DNA of 64,000 bases from Arthrobacter alpinus (GTDB lineage: Bacteria > Actinomycetota > Actinomycetes > Actinomycetales > Micrococcaceae). The DNA is taken from NCBI RefSeq assembly GCF_001294625.1, contig NZ_CP012677.1:3286001-3350000 (forward strand), written 5' to 3'. The notes under the pieces were generated by a model. That model was not told where the DNA came from. It saw nothing but the letters and a program-made list of their open reading frames with translations, and did not search any database. Made by a program: the position numbers and the translations under genes. Positions within the stretch are counted from its first letter, which is position 1. The number at the start of each line of letters is the position of its first letter. Shown here piece after piece: positions 18,062 through 27,156 of the stretch.

Positions 18062-18943
18062 TCACCAGGTACCTGCCCTACGAATACGGAAACGATTGCC
18101 CGTGCCGGCTACCCCGCTCTGGTTGATCGCGGCAGGGACGCCAAAGAGTCGCTGGTTCATGAGGTTCCATGATTTCACATTCGCCTGAACGTGCGTGCCA
18201 GCCCGCGCCAGTTGGTCCTGGTACATGGCTGACTTGACGCTGGGGGCCATGATGGCGGTCATATGCTCGGCAAGGTATGTCTCGCCGGCAGTGTTGGGAT
18301 GCTCCAGGTCGCTGGCCAAATCTTGTGCCGCAGCGCCCTGAAACCAGCCCAGGGACACGGGGTCCACAAACCGCGCCCCCGTGTCCGCCGCCTGTTGTTC
18401 CAGCGTCTGGCGGATCACGGTGAGATTCCCCTGGGGATCATCCGATTCCGACGTCGGCCCCACCAGGATCACAGTGGCATCAGGGGCCAGCACCTTGACC
18501 CTGGCTAGCGTGCTTTGCACGGCCTGCGCCAGTCCTGAGGCGCCCGTGTCATTGTCCGAGCCAAAAATCACCACCACCTGTGACTGTGAGTTCACCACGC
18601 GGTTGACCAGGTCCAGGAAAACATCGCCCGTTTCACCCGGCGTGGCATAGCCGGCGCCATTTTCGGAGGCATTGGCGGTACCCACTTTCAAACCCATCGA
18701 GGTGGCGATCGTCTGGGCCTGGGCTGGCCAGGTGTCTCCCGGCGTCCGGAAACCGGTGCTGAGCGAATCGCCAATAACGTCCAGCTCTACCGCCTTGACC
18801 GGCGCAATAGCCGGGGCGGCAGCATACGCGGCGGCACCGGAAACCACCACCAGAAGGACCGCAATCATGGAGAGCAGCACGGTGGAGCGGCCCTGCCAAT
18901 GAAACCGCCGGGTGATCGCGGACCAGCCGGCCCTGGCAGCCAC
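18062..18943 (-). CDS. membrane-anchored or secreted SGNH/GDSL hydrolase
   Basis: This 293-residue protein has a basic N-terminus and one membrane segment (about 23-45), then an extracellular SGNH hydrolase domain. The four blocks are recognisable: the nucleophile serine in IGDSLS, a glycine in ASENGAGYA, the oxyanion asparagine in FGSDND, and the acid/histidine pair in DLEHPN. Such enzymes de-esterify polysaccharides, lipids or cell-wall components. It converges on the aminotransferase gene; the 115 bases between hold no strong terminator. Confidence 0.83.
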   Translation of the reverse strand: MAARAGWSAITRRFHWQGRSTVLLSMIAVLLVVVSGAAAYAAAPAIAPVKAVELDVIGDSLSTGFRTPGDTWPAQAQTIATSMGLKVGTANASENGAGYATPGETGDVFLDLVNRVVNSQSQVVVIFGSDNDTGASGLAQAVQSTLARVKVLAPDATVILVGPTSESDDPQGNLTVIRQTLEQQAADTGARFVDPVSLGWFQGAAAQDLASDLEHPNTAGETYLAEHMTAIMAPSVKSAMYQDQLARAGTHVQANVKSWNLMNQRLFGVPAAINQSGVAGTGNRFRIRRAGTW

Positions 18944-19138
18944 GGCTAAGCCCCTAGGCGTTGTGTTGAAGTCTCTCCATCAGGGGATTGCTTCCTTCTC
19001 ATAGTGCCAACCATGGCCCCATGTGTTGGGACTTTCAAGGGTATTTGCTAACGGTTTCCTATGTGCCCGCGCCAGATGAAAACTCAGGGGAAAGCAAAGG
19101 AACAAGATATCCCCGCCCGGACATTAGTCGGCAAGCGT

Positions 19139-19870
19139 TTAGCCCCTCTTTCCGGCCTGGCGCCGGCGCCACAGCAGCAACCCGGTTCCCCCGGCAAGGA
19201 GCAGTCCGGCACCGGCCAGCAGGGGTAGTGCCGCGGCGCCGGTTGACGCCAGGCCGTTGTTGCCCTGCCCCTCGGCCACGCCGTGCGTTGGGGCGTTCGA
19301 GGGAACCGTCGACGGTGCGGTCGTCGGTACGGGGGTGGCTGGGGTTGTGGTGGGCGGAGCTACGGTGGGCGGCGATGTGGGGACCGCCGGTGCCGGGAAT
19401 ACCGTGAACGCGCCGCCTGAGATATCCAAGCCAGTGCTGAACACCGTCGCGGCCGGGACGGGGATCCCTCCCCTGAGTGAGAGGCATTCCAGCGTGACGG
19501 TGGCCCCGTCGCCCAAGGCGTAGTCTGCCAGCACCGGGGCTGCAAGGACCCTGGCGGGCTGGGCCGCATCCGCCAACAGCGTGGTGGCGGAGATGACCAC
19601 GGTGGATCCGTCGCCGCGGATCGCGCCCAGCCGGGCAGCGTCGGCAAAGCCGGCCGGACACGGCGCGGGGGCGAGGGCCCCGGAAAACCCGGGCTGCGCC
19701 GTGACGCTTCCCGCACCCAGAACCGCGCCACCGGCATCAAGGAGCGAGAGCACGCCAACACTGTTGGCAGGGGCGGGAGGCGCGGCCGCGTGGGCGGCGG
19801 TCGGTGCGGCTAGGAGCAAGGCGGCAATGCCGACGGCGGCGGCGCGGCGTGCGGCAGTATTCAATGACAC
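19139..19870 (-). CDS. LASTG-anchored cell-wall protein of unknown function
   Basis: This 243-residue protein begins at a GTG with AGAAGGG upstream; a longer ATG start at 20020 would add a poor-quality leader and run into the divergent promoter. A signal peptide ends near AAHA, followed by a globular domain of about 130 residues with cysteines in PCPAGF and ECLSL. A Pro/Thr-rich stalk comes next, then LASTG, a hydrophobic stretch and an RRRQAGKRG tail. This is a class-E-type sorting signal. It is divergent from the secreted PHP phosphoesterase and may share its control region. I recognise no known domain. Confidence 0.78.
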   Translation of the reverse strand: MSLNTAARRAAAVGIAALLLAAPTAAHAAAPPAPANSVGVLSLLDAGGAVLGAGSVTAQPGFSGALAPAPCPAGFADAARLGAIRGDGSTVVISATTLLADAAQPARVLAAPVLADYALGDGATVTLECLSLRGGIPVPAATVFSTGLDISGGAFTVFPAPAVPTSPPTVAPPTTTPATPVPTTAPSTVPSNAPTHGVAEGQGNNGLASTGAAALPLLAGAGLLLAGGTGLLLWRRRQAGKRG

Positions 19871-19989
19871 GAGGAAAGCCCTTCTGGTAGTCGCCCCTTT
19901 TTTGATCGCGGGGCGGATGCATCGTCTCGCACCCAGGTGGACCGTCGGTGTCGAACAGGTTAACGATCCTGCCCCGCGCGATGTGCCAT

Positions 19990-20033
19990 GTTCACCCGCC
20001 GCGCACCCTGCGTTCACCAACGCTGCCTAGGCT
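19990..20033 (+). promoter_or_regulatory. PHO-box-like direct repeats and -10 upstream of the PHP gene
   Basis: Three 11-base units follow one another: GTTCACCCGCC (19990), GCGCACCCTGC (20001) and GTTCACCAACG (20012). GTTCACC repeated at 11-base spacing is the form of the Streptomyces PhoP box; the middle unit keeps 5 of 7 core bases. TAGGCT at 20028-20033 is a good -10 hexamer six bases later, so the repeats cover the -35 position, as in PhoP-activated promoters. This implies induction on phosphate starvation. Confidence 0.6.
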
Positions 20034-20069
20034 CTGGGATGTTCCAAACTACAAGGAGAGCTTCCACCG

Positions 20070-21728
20070 ATGTGTACGCCGAAAACGCCCATGATGGTAT
20101 CCCGACGCCAATTGATGGGCGCTGCCGCGCTCGTCGCCGCCGGCCTGGTTGCCGGATCCACCCTCCACGCCACGGCCGCAAGCGCCGCCACGGGAATCGA
20201 TGACCCGGACGACCTGGCGTGGCTGGTGGGTGACCACCACGTCCACACCATCTACAGCCACGACGCCAAGTACTTGCAAAGCCAGCTGCTGGAGAAGGCA
20301 GCCGAATACGGCGTGGATGTCATCGCTTTCACCGAGCACAGTAACTGGGGTCACGCGAACATGGGCGGCGCCCTCAACTCCCAACGCGACATCGCCGCCG
20401 CCCGGGCGGCACGCCCCGACATGCTCATCTTCCAGGGGTTGGAGTGGTATATCCCCGCCGCCGAACACGCCTCCGTACTGGTGGCGCCGGGCCCCAACGA
20501 GGCCCGCATCCTGCGCCAGTTTGAGCTCCTATGGGACGGTAAGCTCAACGGCTGGGAAAAGCCCGCCGCAGGCTCCAACCAGGCCGCCGAGTGGGAACCC
20601 AAGGCCGGGGAGGCCATCGCGTGGTTGGCTGCCCAAAAGAAGGCCGGCTTCATTGACGACGTCGTGGTGCTGGCAAACCACCCGTCCCGCCTGGGCATAG
20701 ACTCACCCCATGAAATGCGCAATTGGCGCGACGCCGCCCCGGAGATCGTGATCGGCATGGAGGGTGCGCCGGGTGCACAAGCCTCGGCCATCAGCACCTT
20801 CGCCAACGCCTCCAGCCAGCGCGGCGAGTACGAGAACTCGCCCAGCGAATTCTCCTTCCCCGGCTTCCCCGCGGAGGCTTACGAGACCCGCGGCGGCTTC
20901 GACTGGGTGACCAGCGTGGTGGGCGGGCAGTGGGACTCCATGCTCGCCGAGGGGAAGCCGTTTTGGATCACTTCCAACAGCGACAACCACCTCACAGCCA
21001 AGGACACTATGCGGATTGGCGACTACCCCACCGGCGACGGCTGGGACAACGGCGCCTCGCTTAACAACTTCAACCGGGCTGGGCGCCGCCCGGACCCCGT
21101 GGAGGCCGGCACCCCCCAGAATGGCAGCGACTTTTGGCCGGGCCAATTCAGTCGAACCCATATCGGTGCCCGCACCCGCAGCTACGCCCACGTGCTCGAA
21201 GCCATGCGGGCCGGACGCATGTGGGTTGACCACGGGCACCTGATCGCGGGGCTGGATGTGCGCCTGCGACCCGTGGGCCATACTGGTCCAGGCAAGGTCA
21301 TGGGGTCCACCCTCACCGTCGCACCGGGGACCGATGTGGAACTTGTCATCACCATCCAGCCCACCACCGCAGCAAACTCCAGCGGGAAGGTGCCCCACTT
21401 GGCGCATGTGGACATCATCAAGGGCCTGGTCACCGGGCCCGTCGCCGACAAAGACACCTTCACGGCACCGAATACCAAGGTCCACGAGCGCATCGACACC
21501 GCCTCCATGAGCGGTGAAATCGTGCTGACCCGCACCTTCAGCAACGTCACCGAGCCGTTCTACCTGCGCCTGCGCGGCAGCGATGGACTGCGCTTCGGCG
21601 TCGGACCCATGGGTGCCGGCGTGGATCCACAGGGACCGATCCCGCACGGCGCCGGCGAGGGCGACCCGTGGGCCGACACCTGGTTCTACGCCAACCCGAT
21701 CTTTGTCCAACTCAGCGGTACACCGTAG
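20070..21728 (+). CDS. Tat-secreted PHP-domain phosphoesterase-like protein
   Basis: This 552-residue protein starts with a twin-arginine-type signal (SRRQLMGAAALVAAGLVAG) and is therefore probably exported folded. The PHP metal-site motifs follow in order: GDHHVHTIYSHD (about 55), IAFTEHSNWGH (about 86), ANHPSRLG (about 203) and TSNSDNHL (about 305). A C-terminal beta-rich domain covers about 390-540. PHP enzymes cleave phosphoesters with two or three metal ions. AAGGAG lies 11 bases before the ATG, and a second ATG occurs at 20091. The PHO-box-like promoter suggests it releases phosphate outside the cell. The exact substrate is unknown. Confidence 0.82.
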   Translation: MCTPKTPMMVSRRQLMGAAALVAAGLVAGSTLHATAASAATGIDDPDDLAWLVGDHHVHTIYSHDAKYLQSQLLEKAAEYGVDVIAFTEHSNWGHANMGGALNSQRDIAAARAARPDMLIFQGLEWYIPAAEHASVLVAPGPNEARILRQFELLWDGKLNGWEKPAAGSNQAAEWEPKAGEAIAWLAAQKKAGFIDDVVVLANHPSRLGIDSPHEMRNWRDAAPEIVIGMEGAPGAQASAISTFANASSQRGEYENSPSEFSFPGFPAEAYETRGGFDWVTSVVGGQWDSMLAEGKPFWITSNSDNHLTAKDTMRIGDYPTGDGWDNGASLNNFNRAGRRPDPVEAGTPQNGSDFWPGQFSRTHIGARTRSYAHVLEAMRAGRMWVDHGHLIAGLDVRLRPVGHTGPGKVMGSTLTVAPGTDVELVITIQPTTAANSSGKVPHLAHVDIIKGLVTGPVADKDTFTAPNTKVHERIDTASMSGEIVLTRTFSNVTEPFYLRLRGSDGLRFGVGPMGAGVDPQGPIPHGAGEGDPWADTWFYANPIFVQLSGTP

Positions 21729-21746
21729 GCCGATCGAAAGGATGCG

Positions 21747-21783
21747 CAAAGAATCCTCGGACGTAGCGTCCGGGGATTCTTTG
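21747..21783. terminator. bidirectional hairpin between the PHP gene and the E2 gene
   Basis: CAAAGAATCC pairs perfectly with GGATTCTTTG, and the inner TCGGACG pairs with CGTCCGG except at one position. This gives a stem of about 17 base pairs with a three-base loop (TAG). The outer A/T runs provide a U-rich tail in both directions. It sits between two convergent stop codons (21728 and 21806). Confidence 0.8.
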
Positions 21784-21805
21784 TGGATCCGTACTGGGGC
21801 TGGCG

Positions 21806-23152
21806 CTAGTCCAGCAGGAGCGCAGGCTCCTCCATGATGGCCGCCACGTCGGCCATGAACCGCGCGGAGAGGTCGCCGTCCACCACGCGGTGGTCGAAGG
21901 AGCCGCCCAGCGTGGTGATCCAGCGCGGGACCACCTCGCCGTCGACCACCCAGGGTTTGAGCTTGATGGTGCCAAAGGCGACGATTGCCACCTCGCCGGG
22001 GTTGATGATCGGTGTGCCCGTATCGATGCCCAGGACGCCAATATTGGTGACGGTCAGCGAGCCACCCTGCATGTCGGCGGGCGTGGTCTTGCCCGCCCGT
22101 GCCGTGGCGGCCAGGGAGTTCAGCGCAATAGCCAGCTCCTTCAGGGACAGGTCCTGGGCGTCCTTGATGTTGGGCACCATCAGCCCGCGCGGCGTGGCCG
22201 CGGCGATGCCCAGGTTCATGAAGTGCTTGATGATAATCTCATCGCCGGCCCAGGTGGCATTGACGGAGGGGTTGCGTGCGGCAGCCCAAATGACGGCCTT
22301 GGCCAGGATCAGCAGCGGCGAAACCCTGATGCCTTCAAAGTCGCGCGACGCCTTAAGGCGTTTCACAAACTCCATGGTGCGCGAGGCGTCAACGTCAACA
22401 AAAATGCTCACATGCGGCGCGGAGAAGGCGCTCTCCACCATGGCCTTGGCGGTCGCCTTGCGCACACCCTTGACCTTGATGCGCTCCTCGCGGGGATCCT
22501 CGGGGCCTCCGGAAGCTGCTGCCGGCGCCCAAAAGGTGCCCACCTGCTCCTGTTGTTCGGCCACGCGTTGTTCCTGATAGCCGAGCAGATCCTTTTTGGT
22601 GATCTCCCCGCGCGGGCCCGTAGGCACAACGTCCGCCAGGTTGATACCCAGGTCCTTCGCGGTCTTACGGACGGGGGGTTTCGCCAGCACGCGGTTCGCC
22701 TGTGCACTGCCTGGGCCTGCGCTGCCAGGTATTGCGCTGCCAGGGCTCGACGCCGGAGCCGGGCTTACGCGCGGACGGCGTCTGACGGCGTCGGCTTTGG
22801 GACCGGAGCCCACCAGGGGCTTCATGACCTCAGCCTCCTTCTCCTGAACGGGTGCCGATGCGCCAGCCTCGGCGGGGGCTACAGCGGATGCTACATCGGC
22901 GGCCGTGGCCTCGGAGCCGATGGCGATGATGTCCGTGCCAACATCCACGGTGTCACCCTCGGCCACCATCAGCTGCGCCACCATGCCCGCGTACGGCGAG
23001 GGTAGCTCAACGATCGACTTGGCGGTTTCAATTTCCACGATCACGTCGTTGATGGCAACGACGTCGCCCGCCTTAACCTTCCAGGAAACGATCTCGGCCT
23101 CCAGGAGGCCTTCGCCCACGTCAGGGAGCTTGAAGAAATTCAGGGTCGACAT
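21806..23152 (-). CDS. bkdC: 2-oxo acid dehydrogenase E2, dihydrolipoamide acyltransferase
   Basis: The 448-residue protein has one lipoyl domain (residues 1-80, lipoylated lysine in [10 protein letters not shown]), a Pro/Ala linker, and a peripheral subunit-binding domain (about 155-195, [18 protein letters not shown]). The catalytic acyltransferase domain ends with [15 protein letters not shown], where the HxxxDG motif is complete. E2 takes the acyl group from E1 and passes it to CoA. It is the last gene of an E1alpha-E1beta-E2 operon, 11 bases after E1beta. Branched-chain oxo acid use is the likeliest role; pyruvate or acetoin are alternatives. No E3 gene is in the window. Confidence 0.92.
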   Translation of the reverse strand: MSTLNFFKLPDVGEGLLEAEIVSWKVKAGDVVAINDVIVEIETAKSIVELPSPYAGMVAQLMVAEGDTVDVGTDIIAIGSEATAADVASAVAPAEAGASAPVQEKEAEVMKPLVGSGPKADAVRRRPRVSPAPASSPGSAIPGSAGPGSAQANRVLAKPPVRKTAKDLGINLADVVPTGPRGEITKKDLLGYQEQRVAEQQEQVGTFWAPAAASGGPEDPREERIKVKGVRKATAKAMVESAFSAPHVSIFVDVDASRTMEFVKRLKASRDFEGIRVSPLLILAKAVIWAAARNPSVNATWAGDEIIIKHFMNLGIAAATPRGLMVPNIKDAQDLSLKELAIALNSLAATARAGKTTPADMQGGSLTVTNIGVLGIDTGTPIINPGEVAIVAFGTIKLKPWVVDGEVVPRWITTLGGSFDHRVVDGDLSARFMADVAAIMEEPALLLD

Positions 23153-23163
23153 GTGTGGCCTTC

Positions 23164-24138
23164 CTAATATGCGAAGGCGCGGTCCAACGCCTCCAGCATG
23201 CGGTCAATGTCCGGCAGGTAGTGCTCTTCAACGCGCGCCACCGGGTACGGCATGTGGAAGCCGCCCACGCGGATCGCGGGTGCTTCAAGCGAGTAAAAGC
23301 AGCGTTCGCTCATGCGGGAGGCGATCTCCCCGCCGATACCCCCAAAGATGGGGGCCTCGTGGGCCACCACCAGCCGGCCGGTCTTGTTCACCGAGGCTTC
23401 AACCGTGTCAAAGTCTATGGGGGAAATGGAGCGCAGGTCGATCACTTCCACGCTATGCCCGTCCTCGGCGGCGGCGTTGGCTGCGGCCAGGGCCACCGGA
23501 ACCAGGGGGCCGTAGGCGACGATGGTGGCGTCGGTGCCCTCGCGCAGGACGTGGGCCTTGAAGGGGTCGCCCGGGGAATTCTCGGTGTCGACCTCGCCCT
23601 TGAGCCAGTAGCGGCGCTTGGGCTCGAAGACGATCACGGGGTCCTTGCAGGCCACCGCCTGCTGGATCATCCAGTAGGCGTCGTTTGCGTTGGACGGGGT
23701 GATGATGCGCAGCCCGGCCGTGTGCGCGAACAGGGCCTCGGGTGACTCGGAGTGGTGCTCGATGGATCCGATGCCGCCACCGTAGGGAATGCGGATCACC
23801 ACGGGCGCGCTGAGCTGGCCGTCGGAGCGGGTATGGATTTTCGCCAGCTGGGTGGTGATCTGGTTGAAGCCCGGGAACACAAAGCCGTCGAATTGGATCT
23901 CACAGATAGGCCGGTGGCCGCGCAGGGCCATGCCGATGGCTGTTCCAATGATGCCAGACTCGGCCAGCGGCGTGTCCATGACGCGGTGTCCGCCGAATTC
24001 AGCAGCCAGGCCCTCGGTGACCCGATACACGCCACCCAGGGCGCCAATGTCTTCACCCATGATGAAGCTTTTGGGGTCGCTGGCCAAGGTGGCGCGCAGG
24101 CCCTCGTTGATGGCCCTCGCAATGGTCATCGTTTTCAT
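23164..24138 (-). CDS. bkdB: 2-oxo acid dehydrogenase E1 beta subunit
   Basis: The 324-residue protein matches the transketolase pyrimidine-binding and C-terminal domains of E1beta along its whole length. It shows [53 protein letters not shown] and the C-terminal [13 protein letters not shown]. Together with E1alpha it forms the thiamine-diphosphate-dependent decarboxylase. The ATG overlaps the E1alpha stop in an ATGA. The pair resembles branched-chain rather than E. coli-type pyruvate E1, which is a single chain. Confidence 0.93.
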   Translation of the reverse strand: MKTMTIARAINEGLRATLASDPKSFIMGEDIGALGGVYRVTEGLAAEFGGHRVMDTPLAESGIIGTAIGMALRGHRPICEIQFDGFVFPGFNQITTQLAKIHTRSDGQLSAPVVIRIPYGGGIGSIEHHSESPEALFAHTAGLRIITPSNANDAYWMIQQAVACKDPVIVFEPKRRYWLKGEVDTENSPGDPFKAHVLREGTDATIVAYGPLVPVALAAANAAAEDGHSVEVIDLRSISPIDFDTVEASVNKTGRLVVAHEAPIFGGIGGEIASRMSERCFYSLEAPAIRVGGFHMPYPVARVEEHYLPDIDRMLEALDRAFAY

Positions 24139-25370
24139 GCCGCACCGCCTTGGGGGGTTTCGGCGTCCGCAAAGGACGCCTGGTAATTTTCAAACCACGC
24201 CAGTTCCTCGGCCACCAACGGGTGCGCCTCGGCATAGACAGTGGCAAACTTTTGGCGGATATCCGCCCCACCCAGCGCCAGCGTGGCGCTGCGAACATGG
24301 GCCGCCAGCTCGTCGTCGTCGTTCTTCACCTGCTCAAAGAACGCGTCGTCGGCCAGGCCCTCGGCGCGCAGATACCTTTCCATGCGCTCCAGCGGATCCT
24401 TCGCCTTCCAGGCCTCTTCCTCGGCGTTCGGGCGGTACTTGGTGGGGTCGTCGGCGGTGGTGTGCGCGCCGACCCTGTAGGTGGAGGCCTCGATCAGGAC
24501 CGGGCCGTGGCCGTCGCGGGCGTAGTCAAGCGCCCACTTCGTCACGGCGTACACGGCCAGGACGTCATTGCCGTCGACGCGGATGCCGGGAATCCCATAC
24601 CCGCCAGCCCTGTTGACCAAGGGGATCTTGGACTGCACCTCAAAGGGTACCGAGATGGCCCAGTTGTTGTTTTGGCAGAAGAAGACCACAGGGGCGTTGT
24701 AGGAGGCTGCGAACACCATTGACTCATGGACGTCCCCCTCGCTGCTGGCGCCGTCGCCAAAGTAGGCCATGACGGCGGCCGGCTCGGTTGCGGGCTCGGC
24801 TATCAGATCGCGCTGGATCCCCATGGCGTAGCCCACTGCATGGAGGGTCTGGGCGGCCAGGACCAAAGTGTAGAGGTGGAAGTTCTTCTCCCGGGGGTCC
24901 CAGCCACCGTTGGAGATGCCGCGGAACAGCTTGAGTAGATCGGCCAGGTCCAGTCCGCGGGTCAGAGCCACACCGTGCTCACGGTACGTGGGGAAGGCGT
25001 AGTCGGCCGAGCGCATGGCGCTGCCGGAGCCAATCTGGGCGGCCTCCTGGCCAACAACGGGGACCCACAGGGCTAGCTCGCCTTGGCGTTGCAGGGCGGT
25101 GGCCTCGGTGTCAAAGCGCCGCACGGTGGCCATGTCACGGTAGAAGCCGCGCACGGTTTGTGCATCCAGGGCGTCGATGTAGGGGCCGAAGGTGGCCTCT
25201 TCGTGGCGCTTGCCGTGGGCGTCCAGGAGCTGAACCATGTCCGTCTCACCGACCACGTTGGCCCGTAAGACACCGGCCGACGTACCGGCATCAGGGCGCG
25301 AGGCTCCCACGCCGGAGGTGCCATGGCCAGATGTGTTCATGCCATTGGCAGATTGTTGGGCCGCGCCCAT
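24135..25370 (-). CDS. bkdA: 2-oxo acid dehydrogenase E1 alpha subunit
   Basis: This protein of 411 residues has the thiamine diphosphate motif GDGASSEGDVHESM...NNNWAIS and the conserved RRFDTEATALQRQGELALW and YRVGAHTTADDPTKYR regions. The start is ATG 25370, with GAGGAGA directly upstream; an open frame continues to 25472 but passes through the operator region. The first 65 residues are a variable low-complexity leader. It is the first gene of the operon and probably sets its promoter. The family is clear; branched-chain versus other oxo acids is inferred. Confidence 0.92.
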   Translation of the reverse strand: MGAAQQSANGMNTSGHGTSGVGASRPDAGTSAGVLRANVVGETDMVQLLDAHGKRHEEATFGPYIDALDAQTVRGFYRDMATVRRFDTEATALQRQGELALWVPVVGQEAAQIGSGSAMRSADYAFPTYREHGVALTRGLDLADLLKLFRGISNGGWDPREKNFHLYTLVLAAQTLHAVGYAMGIQRDLIAEPATEPAAVMAYFGDGASSEGDVHESMVFAASYNAPVVFFCQNNNWAISVPFEVQSKIPLVNRAGGYGIPGIRVDGNDVLAVYAVTKWALDYARDGHGPVLIEASTYRVGAHTTADDPTKYRPNAEEEAWKAKDPLERMERYLRAEGLADDAFFEQVKNDDDELAAHVRSATLALGGADIRQKFATVYAEAHPLVAEELAWFENYQASFADAETPQGGAA

Positions 25371-25434
25371 ACCGTCTCCTCGATTGCCAAGCCACGCCCG
25401 CCCTGAGGTCAGCCGTGTCGACTCGTTGGTATCG

Positions 25435-25476
25435 ATATATGCCCCAACAGGAATATATTCCCTTGAGTGCATATAT
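25435..25476. promoter_or_regulatory. concentric 42-base dyad upstream of the bkd operon
   Basis: The palindrome GGAATATATTCC (25450-25461) is flanked by ATATATGC (25435-25442) and its exact inverted copy GCATATAT (25469-25476). Both repeats share the same centre at 25455.5. The element is 65-106 bases before the E1alpha start in an unusually AT-rich stretch. Lrp/AsnC regulators such as BkdR bind sites of this layout in bkd operons. No regulator gene is adjacent. Confidence 0.55.
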
Positions 25477-25535
25477 TTCCATTTTCGATTTACAACTGTA
25501 TCCGCACACGCGGCAATTGCGGTCTTTGTTAACCG

Positions 25536-26657
25536 CTAGGAAGCCCGTGGCGCATTTGTATAGGACGCACAGATCTCCAGAAGGCGGGTGTTTGCCGCCA
25601 CCTCGCCAATGCTCACCCTGACCCCTTCAGCACCAAACGCCCGCACCGACAGACCTTGACTGTCCGCAAGGGCCGCAAACTCGGCAGTGTTTGGCCCGAA
25701 GGTAAGCCAGATGAAATTCCCCTGGGCCTCGGGAATCTCCCACCCGAGCTCCTGCAGCCCCGTAGTGACGCGATCGCGTTCATCGACCAGACTTTGTACT
25801 CTTTCCACAACCTGGTCATAGTTTTCCAACGAGGCGACAGCTGCCTGTTCGGCGATGCTGGAAACCGCAAAAGGGGTCGCTGCGGCGCGCAGGTAGGCGG
25901 TCACGTCCGCACCGGACACCGAGTATCCGACCCGCAGGCCCGCCAGGCCATGAGCTTTGGAGAATGTGCGCAAAACCACCACATTGGGGTACTTGCGGTA
26001 CATAGCAAGGCCGTCCACGGCGTCCGGCTCCCGGACGAATTCCTGGTAGGCCTCGTCAATGACAATCACGACGTCGGAGCGGACGCTGCGAATGAACTCT
26101 TCGGTTTCCGCAAGGCGGAGCACCGGCCCCGTCGGGTTGTTGGGGGTGCACAGCAAAACCACAGTTGTGCGGTCCGTTACTGCCGCGGCCATGGCCGGAA
26201 GGTCATGCGTGCCGTCACCGCGCACGGGAACCTGCACGCTCTTGGCCCCGGCTAGGCCTACACAGATGGGGTACGCCTCAAAGGACCGCCAGGCGTAAAC
26301 CACCTCGTCGGGATGACCGTCGTCGTTCTGTCCAGCAAAGGCGGCCAGAATCTGATTCAGCGCCCCTAGGGAGCCAGCCCCGGTGACAACATCCTCGGCA
26401 GGGACATCCAAGAACGTACCCAGGGCAGTGCGCAAGGCGGTACACATGGTGTCCGGGTATCGGTGCACCTCGAGTTTTCCGGCCAGCATGTCCATGACGG
26501 CGGGCACCGGACCCAGCGGATTTTCATTGGAGGACAGCTTAAAACTCTCCAACCCGGCTATCACCGAAGGAGGTTTGCCGGCCGCGTACTTGGGCAGACG
26601 GGCAACGACAGGACGCGGGTGGACTCCTGTTTGGGCGGTGGTGGGTTCCTCAGTCAT
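25536..26657 (-). CDS. HisC-like histidinol-phosphate/aromatic aminotransferase
   Basis: This 373-residue PLP enzyme shows KLSSNENPLGP at the start, GAGSLGALNQIL, CTPNNPTGPV, VIDEAYQEFV and the PLP lysine in TFSKAHGLAGLRVGY. These are HisC family marks. There are no other histidine genes nearby, so it may be a HisC2/aromatic-type enzyme acting on phenylalanine or tyrosine. The start is ATG 26657, just before the conserved region; upstream in-frame codons read into the divergent promoter. It lies upstream of the bkd operon on the same strand but is separated by the dyad region, so it is probably a separate unit. Confidence 0.85.
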   Translation of the reverse strand: MTEEPTTAQTGVHPRPVVARLPKYAAGKPPSVIAGLESFKLSSNENPLGPVPAVMDMLAGKLEVHRYPDTMCTALRTALGTFLDVPAEDVVTGAGSLGALNQILAAFAGQNDDGHPDEVVYAWRSFEAYPICVGLAGAKSVQVPVRGDGTHDLPAMAAAVTDRTTVVLLCTPNNPTGPVLRLAETEEFIRSVRSDVVIVIDEAYQEFVREPDAVDGLAMYRKYPNVVVLRTFSKAHGLAGLRVGYSVSGADVTAYLRAAATPFAVSSIAEQAAVASLENYDQVVERVQSLVDERDRVTTGLQELGWEIPEAQGNFIWLTFGPNTAEFAALADSQGLSVRAFGAEGVRVSIGEVAANTRLLEICASYTNAPRAS

Positions 26658-26739
26658 AAACCCAAGCCTAAGACAGAGCGGGCCGTGGGGCACGCAATTG
26701 ATGACTTGCCACCCCCAGCCTCTGTGAAACGATGGTCCC

Positions 26740-27153
26740 ATGCGCAAATTTGTTCTTCAAGTACTGATCAATGCCCTTGCCCTGTGGGTTGCCACCTCGT
26801 TGGTGCCCGGCATTCAAATCATCACAAGCGGCACTTCCGGCCTTGAAACATCAAATGCAACGTTCAACACGGCCGTTGCCTACCTTTTCATCGCCGTAGT
26901 CTTTGGCGTCATCAACAGCTTGGTGAAGCCCGTGGTGAAGCTTCTTTCCCTGCCGGTGACCATCTTGACCTTGGGACTTTTCACCGTCGTCATCAATGCC
27001 GCAATGTTGTGGCTTACCTCGTGGCTGAGCTCCTACACTCCCGTGCACTTCACCATTGACAGCTTCTTCTGGACGGCCATCATCGCGGCCTTGATCATCA
27101 GCGTCATCTCCATGGTGGCCGGTGGCCTCCTCAGGTCCGACGAGCGCAGCTAA
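26740..27153 (+). CDS. phage-holin-family IV four-TM membrane protein
   Basis: The 137-residue protein has four membrane segments (about 5-22, 42-63, 70-90 and 108-130). It also has the motif YLFIAVVFGVINSLVKPVVKLLSLP, which is given here only as its first and last parts: VFGVINSLVKP and LLSLPVTILTLGLF. This is typical of the widespread actinobacterial 'mycobacterial 4 TMS phage holin' family. No lysin or phage gene is near, so a housekeeping envelope role is more likely than lysis. It is divergent from the HisC-like gene, 82 bases away. Confidence 0.85.
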   Translation: MRKFVLQVLINALALWVATSLVPGIQIITSGTSGLETSNATFNTAVAYLFIAVVFGVINSLVKPVVKLLSLPVTILTLGLFTVVINAAMLWLTSWLSSYTPVHFTIDSFFWTAIIAALIISVISMVAGGLLRSDERS

Positions 27154-27156
27154 GCT

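Noticed and set aside
20703..21749. A 348-codon open frame on the minus strand over the PHP gene
   Set aside because: The opposite strand encodes a complete PHP protein with signal peptide and metal motifs; the antisense product is Gly/Val/Ala-rich with no fold signature.
26740..27153. Prophage lysis gene reading of the holin-like protein
   Set aside because: This four-TM family is chromosomal and widespread in actinobacteria, and no phage genes flank it.
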